Shown here: piece by piece, positions 54,117-62,893 of the stretch
How positions within the stretch are numbered: the first letter of the stretch is position 1
How the letters are laid out: every line of letters starts with the position of its first letter
NCBI RefSeq assembly: GCF_001591805.1
Contig: NZ_BCVP01000001.1
Location: forward strand, 1 to 64,000
Source: Neobacillus novalis NBRC 102450
Lineage (GTDB): Bacteria > Bacillota > Bacilli > Bacillales > Cytobacillaceae
Direction: 5' to 3'
DNA: 64,000 nt
The notes under the pieces: generated by a model
Seen by the model: the letters and a program-made list of their open reading frames with translations, nothing else
Database searches by the model: none
What the model was told of the DNA's origin: nothing
Made by a program: the position numbers and the translations under genes

Positions 54117-56695
54117 AATAGGTAAGGGTTTGAAGTTATCGCTCCCTTTTCCCCTCGTCCACACCAGTACGTGCGACTTTCACCGCATACGGCGTTCAAA
54201 CTAATCCAATTCATTCAATTCTATGTATTCTGTGAAGCGAGTTTAATTCCAATCAGATAGTAAAATTTTTGCATTGTTTTCGGAGTTCATTGACTTTTTC
54301 TTTTTGCTTGTTATTCAATAGAAAAACCTCAAGCAGCGATTTGATTTTATCAATATCTTTCAGATGTAATAATCTATGAACGGCTTCATGCAACACTATC
54401 AGGTTTGAATATCTGTCATCTTTTGAAAGATGATAAGGATTTTTATGATGACAATGCCAATCGCTTTTACCAAGTTCTGCTCCCGTAACTGCACATTTTC
54501 CGTATTGGGCTATGAACTTACTAACTCGGTTGTCGTTATATTCAATCGTTCGATTTGGAATAAAGTTTTTCATGACATGGCTTAATACGCTTTTGTTAAT
54601 CGCTTTTAAATTATTGTGTATTTTTGCTCTGCCTTCGGCAGTATAATTACACACATCTTGCGAGAAACAAAGATTTGTTTTATGCCGTTGGGCATAAATA
54701 GGGACAAACACCATGTTTTGAATCTTAAAATATTGCGGTGAGTATCCTTTATAGCGTTTTTGAAGTGTACTGGTCATGTCATCAAACTTAGCTTCAGTTC
54801 TGATATTCTTTAATCGATTATATAGTGTCTTGTTTAAATGGGAGGACAACTCACTTAAATTACATGAGATATTAGTAGCTGCTGCGTAATAGTTTTGAAT
54901 TCCCATTACAACAGTGTTGTAGTGCCATACGTTTTCAGCACATGGCTTTTTCTGAATTGCTTTTATAGTATCCTTAATTTTTATGAGTGCATTGGACTTA
55001 GCTTTCTTCGTCATATGGGATTGTGCTACGAACCCCATCCTTGTTTTTCCTTTACGAATTGCTCGAAAAGAGAACCCAAGGAATTCGGAAGAATTCTTCT
55101 TTAAATTAATAACCTTTGATTTTTCATCACTTGTCTCCAGATGTAATCTAGTTTTAAGAAAATCCTTGATGGCATAGTTCATTTTAACCGCTTGCGACCG
55201 AGTACGGCATAATACCTTGAAATCATCGGCATACCTTACGATGTAACATTCTTTTAGATTTGATTTCTTAAGTGCCTTTACTTTGCTTCCATTATGTTTA
55301 TAATTATGGTTGCTTTGAAAGGTTTCCCATTGATTACTTACCCACCAATCGAGTTCATTTAAGACTATGTTCGATAGAAGTGGTGAAAGGATACCTCCTT
55401 GCGGAGTACCTTTTGTTGGTACTCCTTCTCCTTCAATCTCTGCTTTTAATAGCTTCGAAATAATAGATAGTAATGGTTTATCCTTTATTCCTAATGACCA
55501 AATTTGTTTAAGTAATTTACTATGGTGAACATTATCAAAAAATCCTTTTATGTCTACATCTATACAATGATAAAGACCCACCATATTGACAAGCGACTCT
55601 AATCTCGCTTTGGCATGGTGAGTGCTTCTGTTTGGTCTAAAGCCATAACTATGTTTATGAAATTTTGCCTCGCAAATGGGTTCTAATACTTGTAAAATAC
55701 ATTGTTGAAGAATCCTATCCCAAATTGTTGGGATTCCTAATGGTCTTACTTTTCCATTTGCTTTAGGAATGAAGACACGTCGGACACTTTCTGGTCCATA
55801 TGCTTTGAGCATATTTTGTACGTGTTCAATTACATTTTCTACTGACAAATTTTTAATATCATCAATCGTCAACTTGTTAGTTCCTGCTGTTTTACTCCCA
55901 GTGTTTCTTTTGATGTTTCGATAAGCAAGACGTATATTTTCATTGGAACTTATCAGTTTCATTAGGTTATAGAAATTTTGACCATTGACACTTTGAGCAT
56001 ATAAGTTATCGAAACAGTGTTGCATATCATAATATTCATTGTGTCTCAGTTTCTTACGTTTTAACAAGTCGGTGACTCCCTTGGGAGTTGAACCTCTTTT
56101 AGTCTCACAAGAACCTTATTAATCGATAAAGAACTGTCGAACATGGTTGAATGATTCTTTATTAGTCTAGTGGCTATCCCTCCATGTGGATTAGACATTT
56201 CATTGGTACTGTGCCACCACTTTCACTGATATAAAGATAAGTTATACAGTAGCTATTCTCACTCATGCTTTCCTTATCAACGCTTCACCGAGAGCAAGCT
56301 CTCCACGTTATCAGCTTACAACGTTGAATTATATCTATTTTAGAAAGAACTTAGGTGCTTCCTCTAAGCCTGTTAGCCGTTCATATGCCTGTAACATATC
56401 ATGGATTTTCATATTTCTTAGTCTTACTCATCCACTGCTAACCTCACATTTAGTGATATACACATTTCTATGTATTGCGCGTGTAGACCCGTACTTTCAG
56501 AAGTTCGTCAGCTTAACCCTTTATTGTGGGTTCTTTTGCATACTCACCATATTCATTCAACTCAAGCATCATGATTCACACCACCCCCGCAGGTAGGCTT
56601 TCGTCAGCTTAACCTGTTACGGTAAATTCTCACGCCTATTAGCCGAGCTTATAACACTTTCATTCTTACTAAATTCAGTGCTATTCGACGCAGAG
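54117..56695 (-). mobile_element. Group II intron with maturase (approximate ends)
   Basis: On the minus strand the 3' end has a clear domain V (CCGTATGCGGTGAAAGTCGCACGTAC, 54161-54193, with one extra base in the closing arm) and a domain VI ending ACCCTTACCTATT near 54118. The 5' end is placed near 56695, where TGCGTCG replaces the usual GTGCG. The 600-nt leader before the maturase contains RNA-like pairing blocks. The 3' exon is a copy of the dispersed repeat (54060-54116). Confidence 0.75.
54253..56067 (-). CDS. ltrA: Group II intron reverse transcriptase/maturase with HNH domain
   Basis: 604 residues. Reverse transcriptase blocks are in order: FIPKANGKVRPLGIPTIWDRILQQ, HSYGFRPNRSTH, VDIKGFFDNV, GTPQGGILSPLLSNI, and the catalytic RYADDFKVLC. 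Then come the maturase (X) domain around residues 380-470 and an HNH endonuclease (CAVTGAELG...WHCHHKNP...LVLHEAVHRLLH). It makes the intron mobile by target-primed reverse transcription and helps its splicing. The reading frame is intact, so the intron may be active. Confidence 0.95.
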   Translation of the reverse strand: MLKRKKLRHNEYYDMQHCFDNLYAQSVNGQNFYNLMKLISSNENIRLAYRNIKRNTGSKTAGTNKLTIDDIKNLSVENVIEHVQNMLKAYGPESVRRVFIPKANGKVRPLGIPTIWDRILQQCILQVLEPICEAKFHKHSYGFRPNRSTHHAKARLESLVNMVGLYHCIDVDIKGFFDNVHHSKLLKQIWSLGIKDKPLLSIISKLLKAEIEGEGVPTKGTPQGGILSPLLSNIVLNELDWWVSNQWETFQSNHNYKHNGSKVKALKKSNLKECYIVRYADDFKVLCRTRSQAVKMNYAIKDFLKTRLHLETSDEKSKVINLKKNSSEFLGFSFRAIRKGKTRMGFVAQSHMTKKAKSNALIKIKDTIKAIQKKPCAENVWHYNTVVMGIQNYYAAATNISCNLSELSSHLNKTLYNRLKNIRTEAKFDDMTSTLQKRYKGYSPQYFKIQNMVFVPIYAQRHKTNLCFSQDVCNYTAEGRAKIHNNLKAINKSVLSHVMKNFIPNRTIEYNDNRVSKFIAQYGKCAVTGAELGKSDWHCHHKNPYHLSKDDRYSNLIVLHEAVHRLLHLKDIDKIKSLLEVFLLNNKQKEKVNELRKQCKNFTI

Positions 56696-56865
56696 AGAGC
56701 CCTTCAAGATGTTACTCTATCATTTGACTCATCGATATAATCCTTCAATTCCGAAAGGAATTGTCTAGCCTTTACCAGAGAGATGTATCCATCCTCCATT
56801 TAAACTAGAAACATTTCGCACAAGAATAGCACCCGTTAGTGCAATGAATCCCGAAGCATTGTTTC

Positions 56866-57027
56866 CTAATTTTTCTCTAATATAACAAGTGAATAAACTG
56901 TTGCAACTGAACCACCTGACATAGCACTCTGAGAGACAACCTTCCATCCCTCTTGCAAAAGTTGATTTAAATCACTTAAGTTATTCTTCTTATCGGTAAC
57001 ATAATAAACTACGATTGCCTTTTGCAT
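56866..57027 (-). CDS. 53-residue DUF4177-like protein
   Basis: ATG at 57027 behind AGGAGGTG. The sequence MQKAIVVYYVTDKKNNLSDLNQLLQEGWKVVSQSAMSGGSVATVYSLVILEKN has the strand-helix-strand form with GWKVVS and the final VILEK seen in small DUF4177-type proteins. Function unknown. It lies just 5' of the group II intron. The stretch 56696-56865 has a 31-codon frame (MEDGYISLVKARQFLSEL...) of doubtful value. Confidence 0.6.
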   Translation of the reverse strand: MQKAIVVYYVTDKKNNLSDLNQLLQEGWKVVSQSAMSGGSVATVYSLVILEKN

Positions 57028-57208
57028 GATACACCTCCTGAACAAAATATATCCTACACATCCATTAAACTGCCACCGTTATTTGAAGAAGAAGGCAATA
57101 TCGTTGTTCCAGTGAAGCACCCGATAGTTTAAGTATATTAATTCACAATCTAACAATAATTGTGTTTAAAGCCATCGATTCTTTATAAGATTCTGCAGAT
57201 ATTTTACT

Positions 57209-57245
57209 TTTTCTTTTCGTTATTTCTTTTCGTTATTTCTTTTCT
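57209..57245. repeat. Short tandem repeat at the end of the next gene
   Basis: CTTTTCGTTATTT occurs twice in direct tandem followed by a third partial copy (CTTTTCTTTAATT). It overlaps the last codons (KEKK) of the minus-strand gene ending at 57233 and could cause length variation of its tail. Confidence 0.55.
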
Positions 57246-57640
57246 TTAATTCCTACACTTTTTGCCCAAAATTCTAACCTTTGTCCCTCATAAAACTCCA
57301 AGTAAAAGTAGCCTTTTTCTCCTAAGCATTCTTCTAACTCACCATCAATTTCCACTCTTCCACGATACACATTATCAATTGTTAGGGTTTTTGAATCATT
57401 TACATTGAAAAACTCAAATTGTTTTAATTCAACATCAGTAAATATTAAGCTAAGACTGTTCCCATTTGCTTCTTGTTTAAAGTTAATGAATAAAATATCA
57501 TCTTTTAATGTTACACTTTCACAATCATAATCATTGTGCAAATCGTAATAGTTGTAGTCAAATTCATACTGACAAAGATTCTCAAATAATTCTATTGATT
57601 TTGCAAATAACAGGACTGCCATCTCCTCTTTAACATACAT
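57233..57640 (-). CDS. Acidic hypothetical protein, immunity-protein-like
   Basis: 135 residues, strongly acidic, mixed beta (LFENLCQYEFDYNYYDLHNDYDCESVTLKDDILFINF...). It has the size and charge of many small immunity proteins found in accessory regions, but no toxin is adjacent and no motif proves this. The start at 57640 has no clear RBS; the internal ATG of MAVLLFAKS (57622), which has AAAGAGGAG upstream, is a better start. Unknown family. Confidence 0.5.
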   Translation of the reverse strand: MYVKEEMAVLLFAKSIELFENLCQYEFDYNYYDLHNDYDCESVTLKDDILFINFKQEANGNSLSLIFTDVELKQFEFFNVNDSKTLTIDNVYRGRVEIDGELEECLGEKGYFYLEFYEGQRLEFWAKSVGIKEKK

Positions 57641-57890
57641 CGTTTTTATTCTATTTCTTTATCCAAAGTGGTTTTTCCTTCTTCCACTAACCTCCCGTTT
57701 GTTGAAAAACAAAAAAGCACCTTTTTAACGCAATGCCCTTGGTGTATACCTTTATAGCTGCATTAATGAGGATAAAGCGTGCTTCCTAAACATATAGTGA
57801 GTAAAACTACTTCAGCTGGGGAGTATATGTTTAGGATGGTGTGCGTTCATATTTAACATATTCCCTATTAATAAACGAGGAAGTGAATAG

Positions 57891-58187
57891 ATGAATCAGA
57901 GTGACGAACGCAATAACTTTGGTGGAAATGTAGAAGAAAGTGGCAACAACCAAGCTGGGAATAATGCTAATCAAGGTACCAGTGACTTTGGTGAAGCTGT
58001 TGGAACTTTTACTGATGCCGTTGCGGGTGCTATGATAGGTGCTCCATTTGGACTAATTGGTACTGTTATAGGCGGTGTTTCAGGCGGTGTTATTGGTAAC
58101 CAGATGGTGGAGACGGCTGAAGCAGATAACAATACAGCATCCAATAATCGTGATGTGAGTAATAATATTAACTCAATAAATAAGTAG
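57891..58187 (+). CDS. Glycine-zipper protein, unknown
   Basis: 98 residues behind a GAGGAAGTG RBS. Asn/Gly-rich polar ends flank one central hydrophobic zone (FTDAVAGAMIGAPFGLIGTVIGGVSGGVIGNQM) with regular small residues, a glycine-zipper or bacteriocin-like membrane segment. No signal peptide. Such segments occur in membrane-inserting peptides and in general stress proteins. No processing site or partner is seen, so no function is given. Confidence 0.6.
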   Translation: MNQSDERNNFGGNVEESGNNQAGNNANQGTSDFGEAVGTFTDAVAGAMIGAPFGLIGTVIGGVSGGVIGNQMVETAEADNNTASNNRDVSNNINSINK

Positions 58188-58453
58188 CTATTTTTCATAA
58201 GGATTCCAATCAATTTAACAAGGGAATGTAAATTCCCCGTTAACCTCAGATGTTGAAGAACTGCTGCATGGGTGGCTAACGGGTGAAATGTCTAGAGGAA
58301 GAACTCAATAATGGGTTCTTTTTCGTTTGATATTATATGCACCAAGAACGTTTAACAAAAAAACTCATATTCTTCATGTTCTTCGCCTAACCTTCCCAGT
58401 TACTTGAAAAAGAAAAAGCGATCCTTCGTAATTGAAGCATCGCACCCATTAGA
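58188..58453. other. Intergenic region ending in an interrupted repeat copy
   Basis: It contains a hairpin GGGTTCTTTTT-type region at 58312-58325 and the left two-thirds of the dispersed repeat (58386-58453, ending CGCACCCATTAG). The right third resumes at 60239 with CTTAAGTAC, so the IS110 element interrupted this copy. Confidence 0.6.
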
Positions 58454-58556
58454 ATTCCTGTAGATAGCTATTTTTACCGTTTGATAAAAATAGAGCCCCT
58501 CAGTAAGATGATTATACACACACAACACAAAATCATTCTTAGGAGGAAGCTCTATT

Positions 58557-59831
58557 ATGAAGTTTAAAATGCAAGACAAACAAAATCAACTAATTGAAAG
58601 AATATCGATCAAACATCTTATAATCGGAATAGATATAGCCCAACAGTTTCACGTTGCTCGTGCCGTTAATTTCCGTGGCATTGTTATTGGTGATCCTCTA
58701 ACGTTCGAAAATAATGAAGATGGCTTTGCTAGATTAATACAATGGATTAATCGGTTTAAAGCTTTAAAAGGCTTAGATACAACGATCGTTGGTATGGAGC
58801 CAACCGGACACTACTGGATTAACTTATCAAAATGGCTTTATGAAAGAAATATTGAAGTAGTGACAGTAAACCCTCACCTTGTAAAAAGAAATAAAGAAAA
58901 TCGTGATAATACCCAATCTAAAAGTGATAAAAAAGATGCCTTAGTTATCGCTGATATGGTGAAGAATGGCTATTATTCGTTTATTCGCCCTTCTTCAGAA
59001 ATCTTTGAAAAACTACGAGTCTTAATGTCTAATCGTGACATGACCGTAAAAAGACTTGTTAGTGCTGTAAATCAGATTAACCGTTGGGTAGATATTGTTT
59101 TTCCAGAACTTCGGCAAGTTTTCAAAGATGTTAAAGGAAAAGGGGCAATCGCAACACTTCGCTTATTCCCTACCCCACTTGAAATTAGTTCAATGAAACC
59201 ACAGGATATCGTGAACGGCTGGAAAACCTTAATGAAACGACAAGCTGGTTTAAGAAAGGCACAACTACTTATCGAATTAGCTACCCAATCTGTTGGTACA
59301 CCACAAGCTCTTGATGCTTATAAATTACACTTGGAACAATTACTTGAAGAATTCGATCTAGCTACAGCCCAACTGGAAAGAGTTGAAAAGGAAGTCACTG
59401 AAGTTCTTAAAAAAATACCTTTCGCTAAAAAATTGCTTGCCATTAAAGGCATAAGCGAAATTGCACTTGGAGGTATTTTAGGAGAAGCTGGAGATCTCAG
59501 TGGTTTCGCTCATGGTAATTCTTTATTACGACATGCAGGGCTACATTTAGCAGAGGCAAGTTCAGGTAAATGGAAAGGACAAATTGTCCTCTCAAAACGA
59601 GGAAGGTCCCGTTTACGACGCTTTTTGTACCTAGCCACAATGAGCCTGGTCATGAACAACCCCGATTTTAAAGAGTTACATTCTAATAATGTTAATGTGA
59701 AAAAGATGAAGAAAATGAAGTCCATCATGAAACTAATAAATAAATTCGCAAGAATTCTAGTAGGAATGGCAAGAAAGAATGAGTCTTATAGTTCCGACAA
59801 AGTAAAACCTTTAATTTCAATGGCTGCTTAA
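58557..59831 (+). CDS. IS110-family transposase (DEDD recombinase)
   Basis: 424 residues. The RuvC-like DEDD domain has Asp in GIDIAQQFH, Glu in VGMEPTGHYW, and SKSDKKDALVIADM with two Asp residues. The C-terminal Tnp_20 domain holds GISEIALGGILGEAGDLSGFAHGNSLLRHAGL and the Ser region EASSGKWKG. RBS AGGAGGAAG. In IS110 elements this enzyme works with a bridge RNA from the element's non-coding end. The reading frame is intact. Confidence 0.95.
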   Translation: MKFKMQDKQNQLIERISIKHLIIGIDIAQQFHVARAVNFRGIVIGDPLTFENNEDGFARLIQWINRFKALKGLDTTIVGMEPTGHYWINLSKWLYERNIEVVTVNPHLVKRNKENRDNTQSKSDKKDALVIADMVKNGYYSFIRPSSEIFEKLRVLMSNRDMTVKRLVSAVNQINRWVDIVFPELRQVFKDVKGKGAIATLRLFPTPLEISSMKPQDIVNGWKTLMKRQAGLRKAQLLIELATQSVGTPQALDAYKLHLEQLLEEFDLATAQLERVEKEVTEVLKKIPFAKKLLAIKGISEIALGGILGEAGDLSGFAHGNSLLRHAGLHLAEASSGKWKGQIVLSKRGRSRLRRFLYLATMSLVMNNPDFKELHSNNVNVKKMKKMKSIMKLINKFARILVGMARKNESYSSDKVKPLISMAA

Positions 59832-60238
59832 AATAATTCATTGAAAAGGAAATTTTTGAACTGGAAGATTATTATCTTTCGAATATTGGCTTATTCGTGG
59901 GATCTCAAATAAAGTACGAAGTACCGGATTACTTAAGCATAAGGGCTCTGACCCGTTCCGTTAGAAAGACCGGCATCTACCACTTGGATAGGTATGACGA
60001 AGGAATGAGAGGGCGTTTGACCCGTTGAGACATGGGAGCGAAAACCTCCAGGGGTGGCGTGGAGAACGTACATTATATGGAAATTTACGGAGTTATTACT
60101 AACCCCTTTATTTAAGTACGCCTCCATGTAGCCAAATTGCGAACAACTCATTTCATCAGTCCCCAAATGTTATTACAAGTGCTTTGAAATCCTGCGAATA
60201 AGTGAGTATTCGAGAGATAATCGTATCTAACTGAGGGA
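59832..60238 (+). ncRNA. Candidate bridge RNA region of the IS110 element
   Basis: The long 3' non-coding end is visibly richer in G/C and in pairing segments than its AT-rich surroundings. Examples are GAGGGCGTTTGACCCGTTGAGACATGG and AACCTCCAGGGGTGGCGTGGAG at 60008-60064, plus GACCCGTTCCGTTAG at 59949-59963. Bridge RNAs of the IS1111-type branch lie on this side of the gene. I cannot fix the RNA's ends or its two guide loops by eye. Confidence 0.5.
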
Positions 60239-60345
60239 GCTTAAGTACAATCTTTCACAATTTTATCGATAAATACCCAATTTTCCTTTATAATGATCCT
60301 CCATAATCTGGCCCGATTGTTTAATAAGAGCTATTGTCGATTCTT

Positions 60346-60440
60346 CCACTAAACTGACTGTTGTTGAAGAATTTCCACAAAAATAAGCGTTAATTCTTAA
60401 AATAAGCGTTAATCCTTCTTGGATCAACGCCCCCGTTTAG
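60346..60440. repeat. Dispersed repeat copy with an internal 19-bp tandem duplication
   Basis: The variable middle of the dispersed repeat is here filled by AAAATAAGCGTTAATTCTT (60380-60398) and AAAATAAGCGTTAATCCTT (60399-60417), directly abutting, then AAGAAGG-type hairpin sequence and CGCCCCCGTTTAG. Confidence 0.65.
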
Positions 60441-60527
60441 TAACGACCACTCTTAAACAATGGCTCTTTTCGTGACTATTGATGCTATATAGTATAATCA
60501 AATAAATAGCACTTGTGAGGTGTTCCA

Positions 60528-60644
60528 ATGTTTAAATATGTGTTTCTATTAATCTCAATTAGTTTTCTTTTAATTGCCTGTACAGGAATTAAGTCTTTTG
60601 AAGGAAGACTTAATTCTATAAAAGACAACTTATTTTCTACTTAA
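60528..60644 (+). CDS. Small lipoprotein, 38 residues
   Basis: RBS GAGGTG 6-7 bp before the ATG. MFKYVFLLISISFLLIAC has the hydrophobic core and lipobox L-I-A-C, so the mature lipid-anchored part would be only about 21 residues (CTGIKSFEGRLNSIKDN...). The 3' end overlaps the convergent DUF3885 gene by 8 bp. Function unknown. Confidence 0.6.
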   Translation: MFKYVFLLISISFLLIACTGIKSFEGRLNSIKDNLFST

Positions 60645-61293
60645 ACAAGAGATCAATTCTTTTGCGATCATAATCTAATATCCAATCGTTAAATTCTTCA
60701 TAAAGAAAACGAATGCCCTCTTTATCGGCTGCTAAAATATCGCATCCACGATCATCATACAAGTGAAAAATTACTTTTTTAATTAGATTAATAAAATAAA
60801 TTTCATATCCACTTTCTTGATTATTTTTCAATATAGTAGATGAATGAGCAAAGTCTTCATAACAGATGGCTTTTAATAGCGTGGCATACCTAATAATGTC
60901 TTTTTTGCACTGAAGGACAAATCGATGAGTAACCATCTGATCCTCTTCATCTTTGGAGAATCTAACTAAAAGTTGATACTGTAATTTGTATAATACATTT
61001 TTATCATATAAATACTTCTTATAAACATTTAAAGGTTTCTTCCGAAGAATGTGATTATAACTTGTAGTAAGCACATCAGTAACCAGTAGAATTTCATCTC
61101 TCTCTTCAAACACCTTTTTAAACAAAGAAATGGAACGGTGAAAAGTTTGTTTCAAATTTTCTTTTGCATAGGATGGGATCATCGGATTTGAGATTTCGAA
61201 CCTAATGCTATTATTCCAAGAATAAAATAGCGGTGGTTCTAAAATTAACCCCTCAAAATTCTCATTTAAAAATGAATATAGATTTCTAATCAT
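60637..61293 (-). CDS. DUF3885 family protein
   Basis: 218 residues from the ATG at 61293 (GGAGG just upstream; an earlier in-frame codon at 61320 has none). Family marks: NENFEGLILEPPLFYSWNNSIRFEI at the start and IYFINLIKKVIFHLYDDRGCDILA...YEEFNDWILDYDRKRID at the end. Such proteins are common in accessory regions of Bacilli, often in several copies, and their role is unknown. Confidence 0.85.
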   Translation of the reverse strand: MIRNLYSFLNENFEGLILEPPLFYSWNNSIRFEISNPMIPSYAKENLKQTFHRSISLFKKVFEERDEILLVTDVLTTSYNHILRKKPLNVYKKYLYDKNVLYKLQYQLLVRFSKDEEDQMVTHRFVLQCKKDIIRYATLLKAICYEDFAHSSTILKNNQESGYEIYFINLIKKVIFHLYDDRGCDILAADKEGIRFLYEEFNDWILDYDRKRIDLLFK

Positions 61294-61443
61294 TTTTCCT
61301 CCAACCAGATTTATTAACAAAAACCGTATATAAACTTTTGTAGAAAAGCCCTCGTTAGTTTAAGTCCAATGTTTCACAAACTTTTATAGTGGAGAACTCC
61401 ATACAAAGTATTGCTGTTGTTGAAACCGATTTTACCCATTGTA

Positions 61444-61824
61444 TTAAACAGTCAATTCAATAAGATTTCCTTCTGGGTCCTCAATAACACTCTCATAATA
61501 ACCATCTCCAGTGACACGAGGACCGTTAATATGGCGAAAACCATCATTTTTTAATCTGGCTGTCATTTGATTAACGGACTCCCTGCTTCCTAAAGAAATG
61601 GCAATATGAGCCCAGCCTATCATATCACTCTGTTTTTTCTTATCAATCCCTGATTTACGCATAATCTCTAATCGTGTTCCAGAATCAAAAGTGAGAAAAT
61701 ATGATTCAAATTTCTTCTCTGTATTCTGATACTTATTGTTTGACTTACCATTAAAATACGTTTCATAAAACTCTCTCATGACTTCCAAATCATTGACCCA
61801 AATAGCTACATGTTCAATTTTCAT
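61444..61824 (-). CDS. VOC/glyoxalase-fold protein
   Basis: 126 residues from the ATG at 61824 (GGAGTG upstream; the longer open frame to 61971 does not look coding). Start [24 protein letters not shown] and end [19 protein letters not shown] give the two beta-alpha-beta-beta-beta units and metal-site His and Glu positions of the vicinal-oxygen-chelate superfamily. The substrate cannot be told from sequence; glyoxalase, dioxygenase and antibiotic-resistance members all look alike. Confidence 0.85.
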   Translation of the reverse strand: MKIEHVAIWVNDLEVMREFYETYFNGKSNNKYQNTEKKFESYFLTFDSGTRLEIMRKSGIDKKKQSDMIGWAHIAISLGSRESVNQMTARLKNDGFRHINGPRVTGDGYYESVIEDPEGNLIELTV

Positions 61825-62034
61825 CTTTTTTTCACTCCATGAGGAACTAAATTTTTTTATTCTTGATAATGCGATTTGTTCCATTGACGAGCAAATTGGA
61901 TCGTCAAAATAACGGATAAGGTTACAGTAAAGTAATTTTATTTTTTGGAAATGAAGGATATTTTCAAGCAATAATTTAAAACAAAGTGAGGTAATATCTT
62001 TAGGGTTGATTAATTTATTTTCTCATCAAATTTA

Positions 62035-62628
62035 TTAATCATTTAATCCTTTTCCATTGAGAATTTGCTGCCTATATTTTTCAATCCTTGACTCTCGAGT
62101 TTTGGATTGTTTGGGTGCAGAAAAATAAAGAATGTATGCTCTTTGCCGCCCCGGCGTTAATGCTTCAAAAGCAGGTTTCAAGGCAGGGAGTTCATCGAAT
62201 TTATTTTGTAATTCTTCAGGAATTATGTATTCTGTCGTCTTCTTAAAATTCACTTCCAAGCCGGCTTTTTCAACTTCAATGGCTTCATAAATATAGGCTT
62301 TCAAAATGGATTCCATTTCAATTATTTCTTGAAGATTGGTGAACCGAATCTGGCGCGCTGCCTGTACATTCTCCGTTTGTTGGATTAGAATCCCTTGGGT
62401 ATCCTTTAATAAGGCACCTTTGTTAAACAGAAGCGCACAATATTCTTTAAATCCATGGATTAAAACGATGTTTTTTTTCTCTAACGTGTAACAAGGATGC
62501 ATCCACTTAAATTCTTCGGTCAGCTCACAGTCAAGAACGATATTTCTCAGCTTCTCATATTCTTCCTTCCACTTTTTAGCTTTACTTAAAAATTCATCTA
62601 CCTTAGGATTCATTCTACTCTTTGTCAT
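62035..62628 (-). CDS. ydeI: YdeI family protein (DUF1801/OmdA type)
   Basis: 197 residues from the ATG at 62628 (AGGGGTG upstream). N-terminal DUF1801 fold (KWKEEYEKLRNIVLDCELTEEFKWMHPCYTLEKKNIVLIHGFKEYCALLF) and C-terminal OmdA-like segment (ALTPGRQRAYILYFSAPKQSKTRESRIEKYRQQIL). Length and layout match B. subtilis YdeI. Proposed roles range from peptide protection to iron or amide binding; none is settled. Confidence 0.85.
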   Translation of the reverse strand: MTKSRMNPKVDEFLSKAKKWKEEYEKLRNIVLDCELTEEFKWMHPCYTLEKKNIVLIHGFKEYCALLFNKGALLKDTQGILIQQTENVQAARQIRFTNLQEIIEMESILKAYIYEAIEVEKAGLEVNFKKTTEYIIPEELQNKFDELPALKPAFEALTPGRQRAYILYFSAPKQSKTRESRIEKYRQQILNGKGLND

Positions 62629-62676
62629 TAAGGAACACCCCTCTTCAATTTTTCGATCCCTGAAAGTCAAGAATGA

Positions 62677-62763
62677 TCATTCTCGATTTCTAGATTCTTT
62701 CTGTAACTTTTTGGCATTACTTGAATATTCAACAACCTTGAGATCCATTCTACTCTTTGTCAT
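62677..62763 (-). pseudogene. Truncated duplicate of the ydeI start
   Basis: 28 codons, MTKSRMDLKVVEYSSNAKKLQKESRNRE, whose first 17 residues match the start of the neighbouring gene (MTKSRMNPKVDEFLSKA) at about 11 positions before it stops. The DNA CTACTCTTTGTCAT is identical in both. It is the leftover of a tandem duplication or of a deleted paralogue. Confidence 0.65.
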
Positions 62764-62821
62764 AATGTCATTTTAACTTAATTCACTAGTTTTTTAAAAC
62801 TAAGCCGTTATCATTATTATA

Positions 62822-62893
62822 TAAGTGCCTGTCCCTACCCGAATAATGTCGAGGGAATTTCGACAAATTCCAGGTAGTGACAGTGCACTTATT
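62822..62893. repeat. Palindromic intergenic repeat, copy 2 (complete)
   Basis: The outer stem TAAGTGC-CTGTC-CTACC pairs with GGTAG-GAC-GCACTTA, and the inner hairpin TGTCGA / TCGACA encloses GGGAATT. This cruciform-capable 72-bp unit shares CCCGAATAA and GAGGGAATTTCGACAAATTC with 48794-48860. Confidence 0.75.

Larger units (their letters stand above)
58454..60238 (+). mobile_element. IS110-family insertion sequence (about 1.79 kb)
   Basis: Ends are inferred from the interrupted repeat: other copies read CACCCGTTAGCTTAAGTAC without a break, while here CACCCATTAG is separated from CTTAAGTAC by 1785 bp. AG before each junction may be the shared core. There are no terminal inverted repeats, as usual for IS110. 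The 5' non-coding part is 103 bp and the 3' part is about 407 bp. Confidence 0.8.
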
